Part shown: piece by piece, positions 63,580 through 64,000 of the stretch
How the letters are laid out: each line of letters begins with the position of its first letter
Numbering within the stretch: position 1 is the stretch's first letter
Assembly: GCA_020466095.1 (NCBI GenBank)
Contig: CM035806.1
Location: forward strand, 91,821,270-91,885,269
Length of the DNA: 64,000 bases
From: Chlorops oryzae
Taxonomy: Eukaryota; Arthropoda; Insecta; Diptera; Chloropidae
Direction of reading: 5' to 3'
Position numbers and translations under genes: made by a program
The notes under the pieces: generated by a model
The model's database searches: none
What the model saw: the letters and a program-made list of their open reading frames with translations, nothing else
Told to the model about the DNA's origin: nothing

Positions 63580-64000
63580 TGTTGTGAGCCGTTTCTACTC
63601 ACAACCCTTTCACGTTGACTCTGATCGACAACAAATCAAATAACACCGCAGCGAACGAAAATAAACAAACGACCCTAAAATGAAAGCTGACAAAATTGTA
63701 AATTCATGGTCAAGGTCGAAACAACGCCGAAGTCGAGGCCAATAACCGCAGCAAGCGACGAAATATGATCAATCGCAACGGACAAACAGACGAACGGCGA
63801 GAACGACGAACGAATCAGTTTCGCATGATCAGCAAATGCAAAGTAGAACACAGAAACAAAGCAACAAGTGACTATGACGACATCACCAAGAATTGGGTCA
63901 GCAGTCGCAGCACGAGAAGCATTGCCACATCGTTTTCCGCTTCCGAAGTTCCAGCCAGAAAGTGCATGCTAGGCACTTTCTCCCTATAAAAGCAGATGAT
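63580..64000 (+). repeat. ERV2 3' LTR (first 421 bp, window edge)
   Basis: Matches 56225-56645 and 47198-47618. The window ends at AGCAGATGAT, the very base at which the copy at 47618 breaks off. Confidence 0.92.

Larger units (their letters stand above)
56225..64000 (+). mobile_element. ERV2: deleted gypsy-type LTR element with gag, protease and C48 fragment
   Basis: 5' LTR (56225-56968), primer site, leader with splice donor, coiled-coil ORF, gag, protease ORF (59711-61198), non-coding stretch, C48-like fragment, polypurine tract and 3' LTR (63580 onward, cut by the window end). No RT, RNase H, integrase or env is readable, so it is non-autonomous. It is inserted in the C-terminal region of E7 ORF2. 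Confidence 0.9.

Overview
The window is a block of nested, mostly broken transposable elements with no recognisable single-copy host gene. It looks like heterochromatin or an rDNA-adjacent region of a higher fly (Diptera, Brachycera). The reasons are a 28S rRNA 3' fragment with fly-like variants, errantivirus-type LTR elements with a gypsy-like tRNA-Lys primer site, a GACR (GTCY on the other strand) proto-microsatellite of the kind common in fly repeats, and mariner and Transib insertions. I cannot name the species. Two 100-N gaps (8703-8802 and 31303-31402) show this is a scaffold.

The main content is R1-clade non-LTR retrotransposons. ORF1 encodes CCHC zinc knuckles; ORF2 encodes an AP-like endonuclease, a reverse transcriptase and a C-terminal Cys-His motif. 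Left of the 31.3 kb gap every copy is on the minus strand: E1 (341-8056), an RT fragment F2 (8060-8702), E2 (8906-13547), E3 (14331-16040), E4 (16775-22258), E5 (22259-27780) and E6 (30758-31302). Right of the gap every copy is on the plus strand: E4' (31403-31964), E3' (43711-45568), E2' (47619-52260) and E7 (52471-56224). E2/E2', E3/E3' and the E4-3'-end/LTR-leader segment are inverted copies of one another, so the two halves form a large, imperfect inverted duplication. E5 is the best preserved element. A conserved linker block L of about 0.8 kb separates the 3' end of one minus-strand element from the 5' region of the next (1-340, 13548-14330, 27945-30757).

Two LTR retroelements interrupt the plus-strand half. 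ERV1 (about 31972-43710) is an errantivirus derivative. It has lost most of gag, protease and RT but keeps an integrase ORF and a long env ORF, plus a leader exon whose ATG is in phase with the env splice acceptor. ERV2 (56225 to the window end) keeps gag (five zinc knuckles) and a protease ORF with a duplicated active-site segment. It lacks RT and integrase and carries a fragment resembling the catalytic end of a Ulp1/SENP (C48) peptidase. The 3' part of ERV2 occurs a second time at 45571-47618.

DNA transposons are inserted into these elements: a mariner with a perfect TA duplication (392-1681), a foldback/MULE-like element with a 9-bp duplication and 62-bp tandem repeats (4192-6023), a Transib-like element with RSS-heptamer-like ends (28042-30079) containing a 238-bp MITE, and a 306-bp MITE with perfect 90-bp inverted repeats (9869-10174 and 50993-51298). 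The nesting gives relative ages: mariner is younger than the duplication that produced E1 and E6, while the 90-bp-TIR MITE predates the E2/E2' duplication. Almost all coding regions are pseudogenes. The possible exceptions are E5 ORF1, the E4 RT domain, the ERV1 integrase and the ERV1 env.
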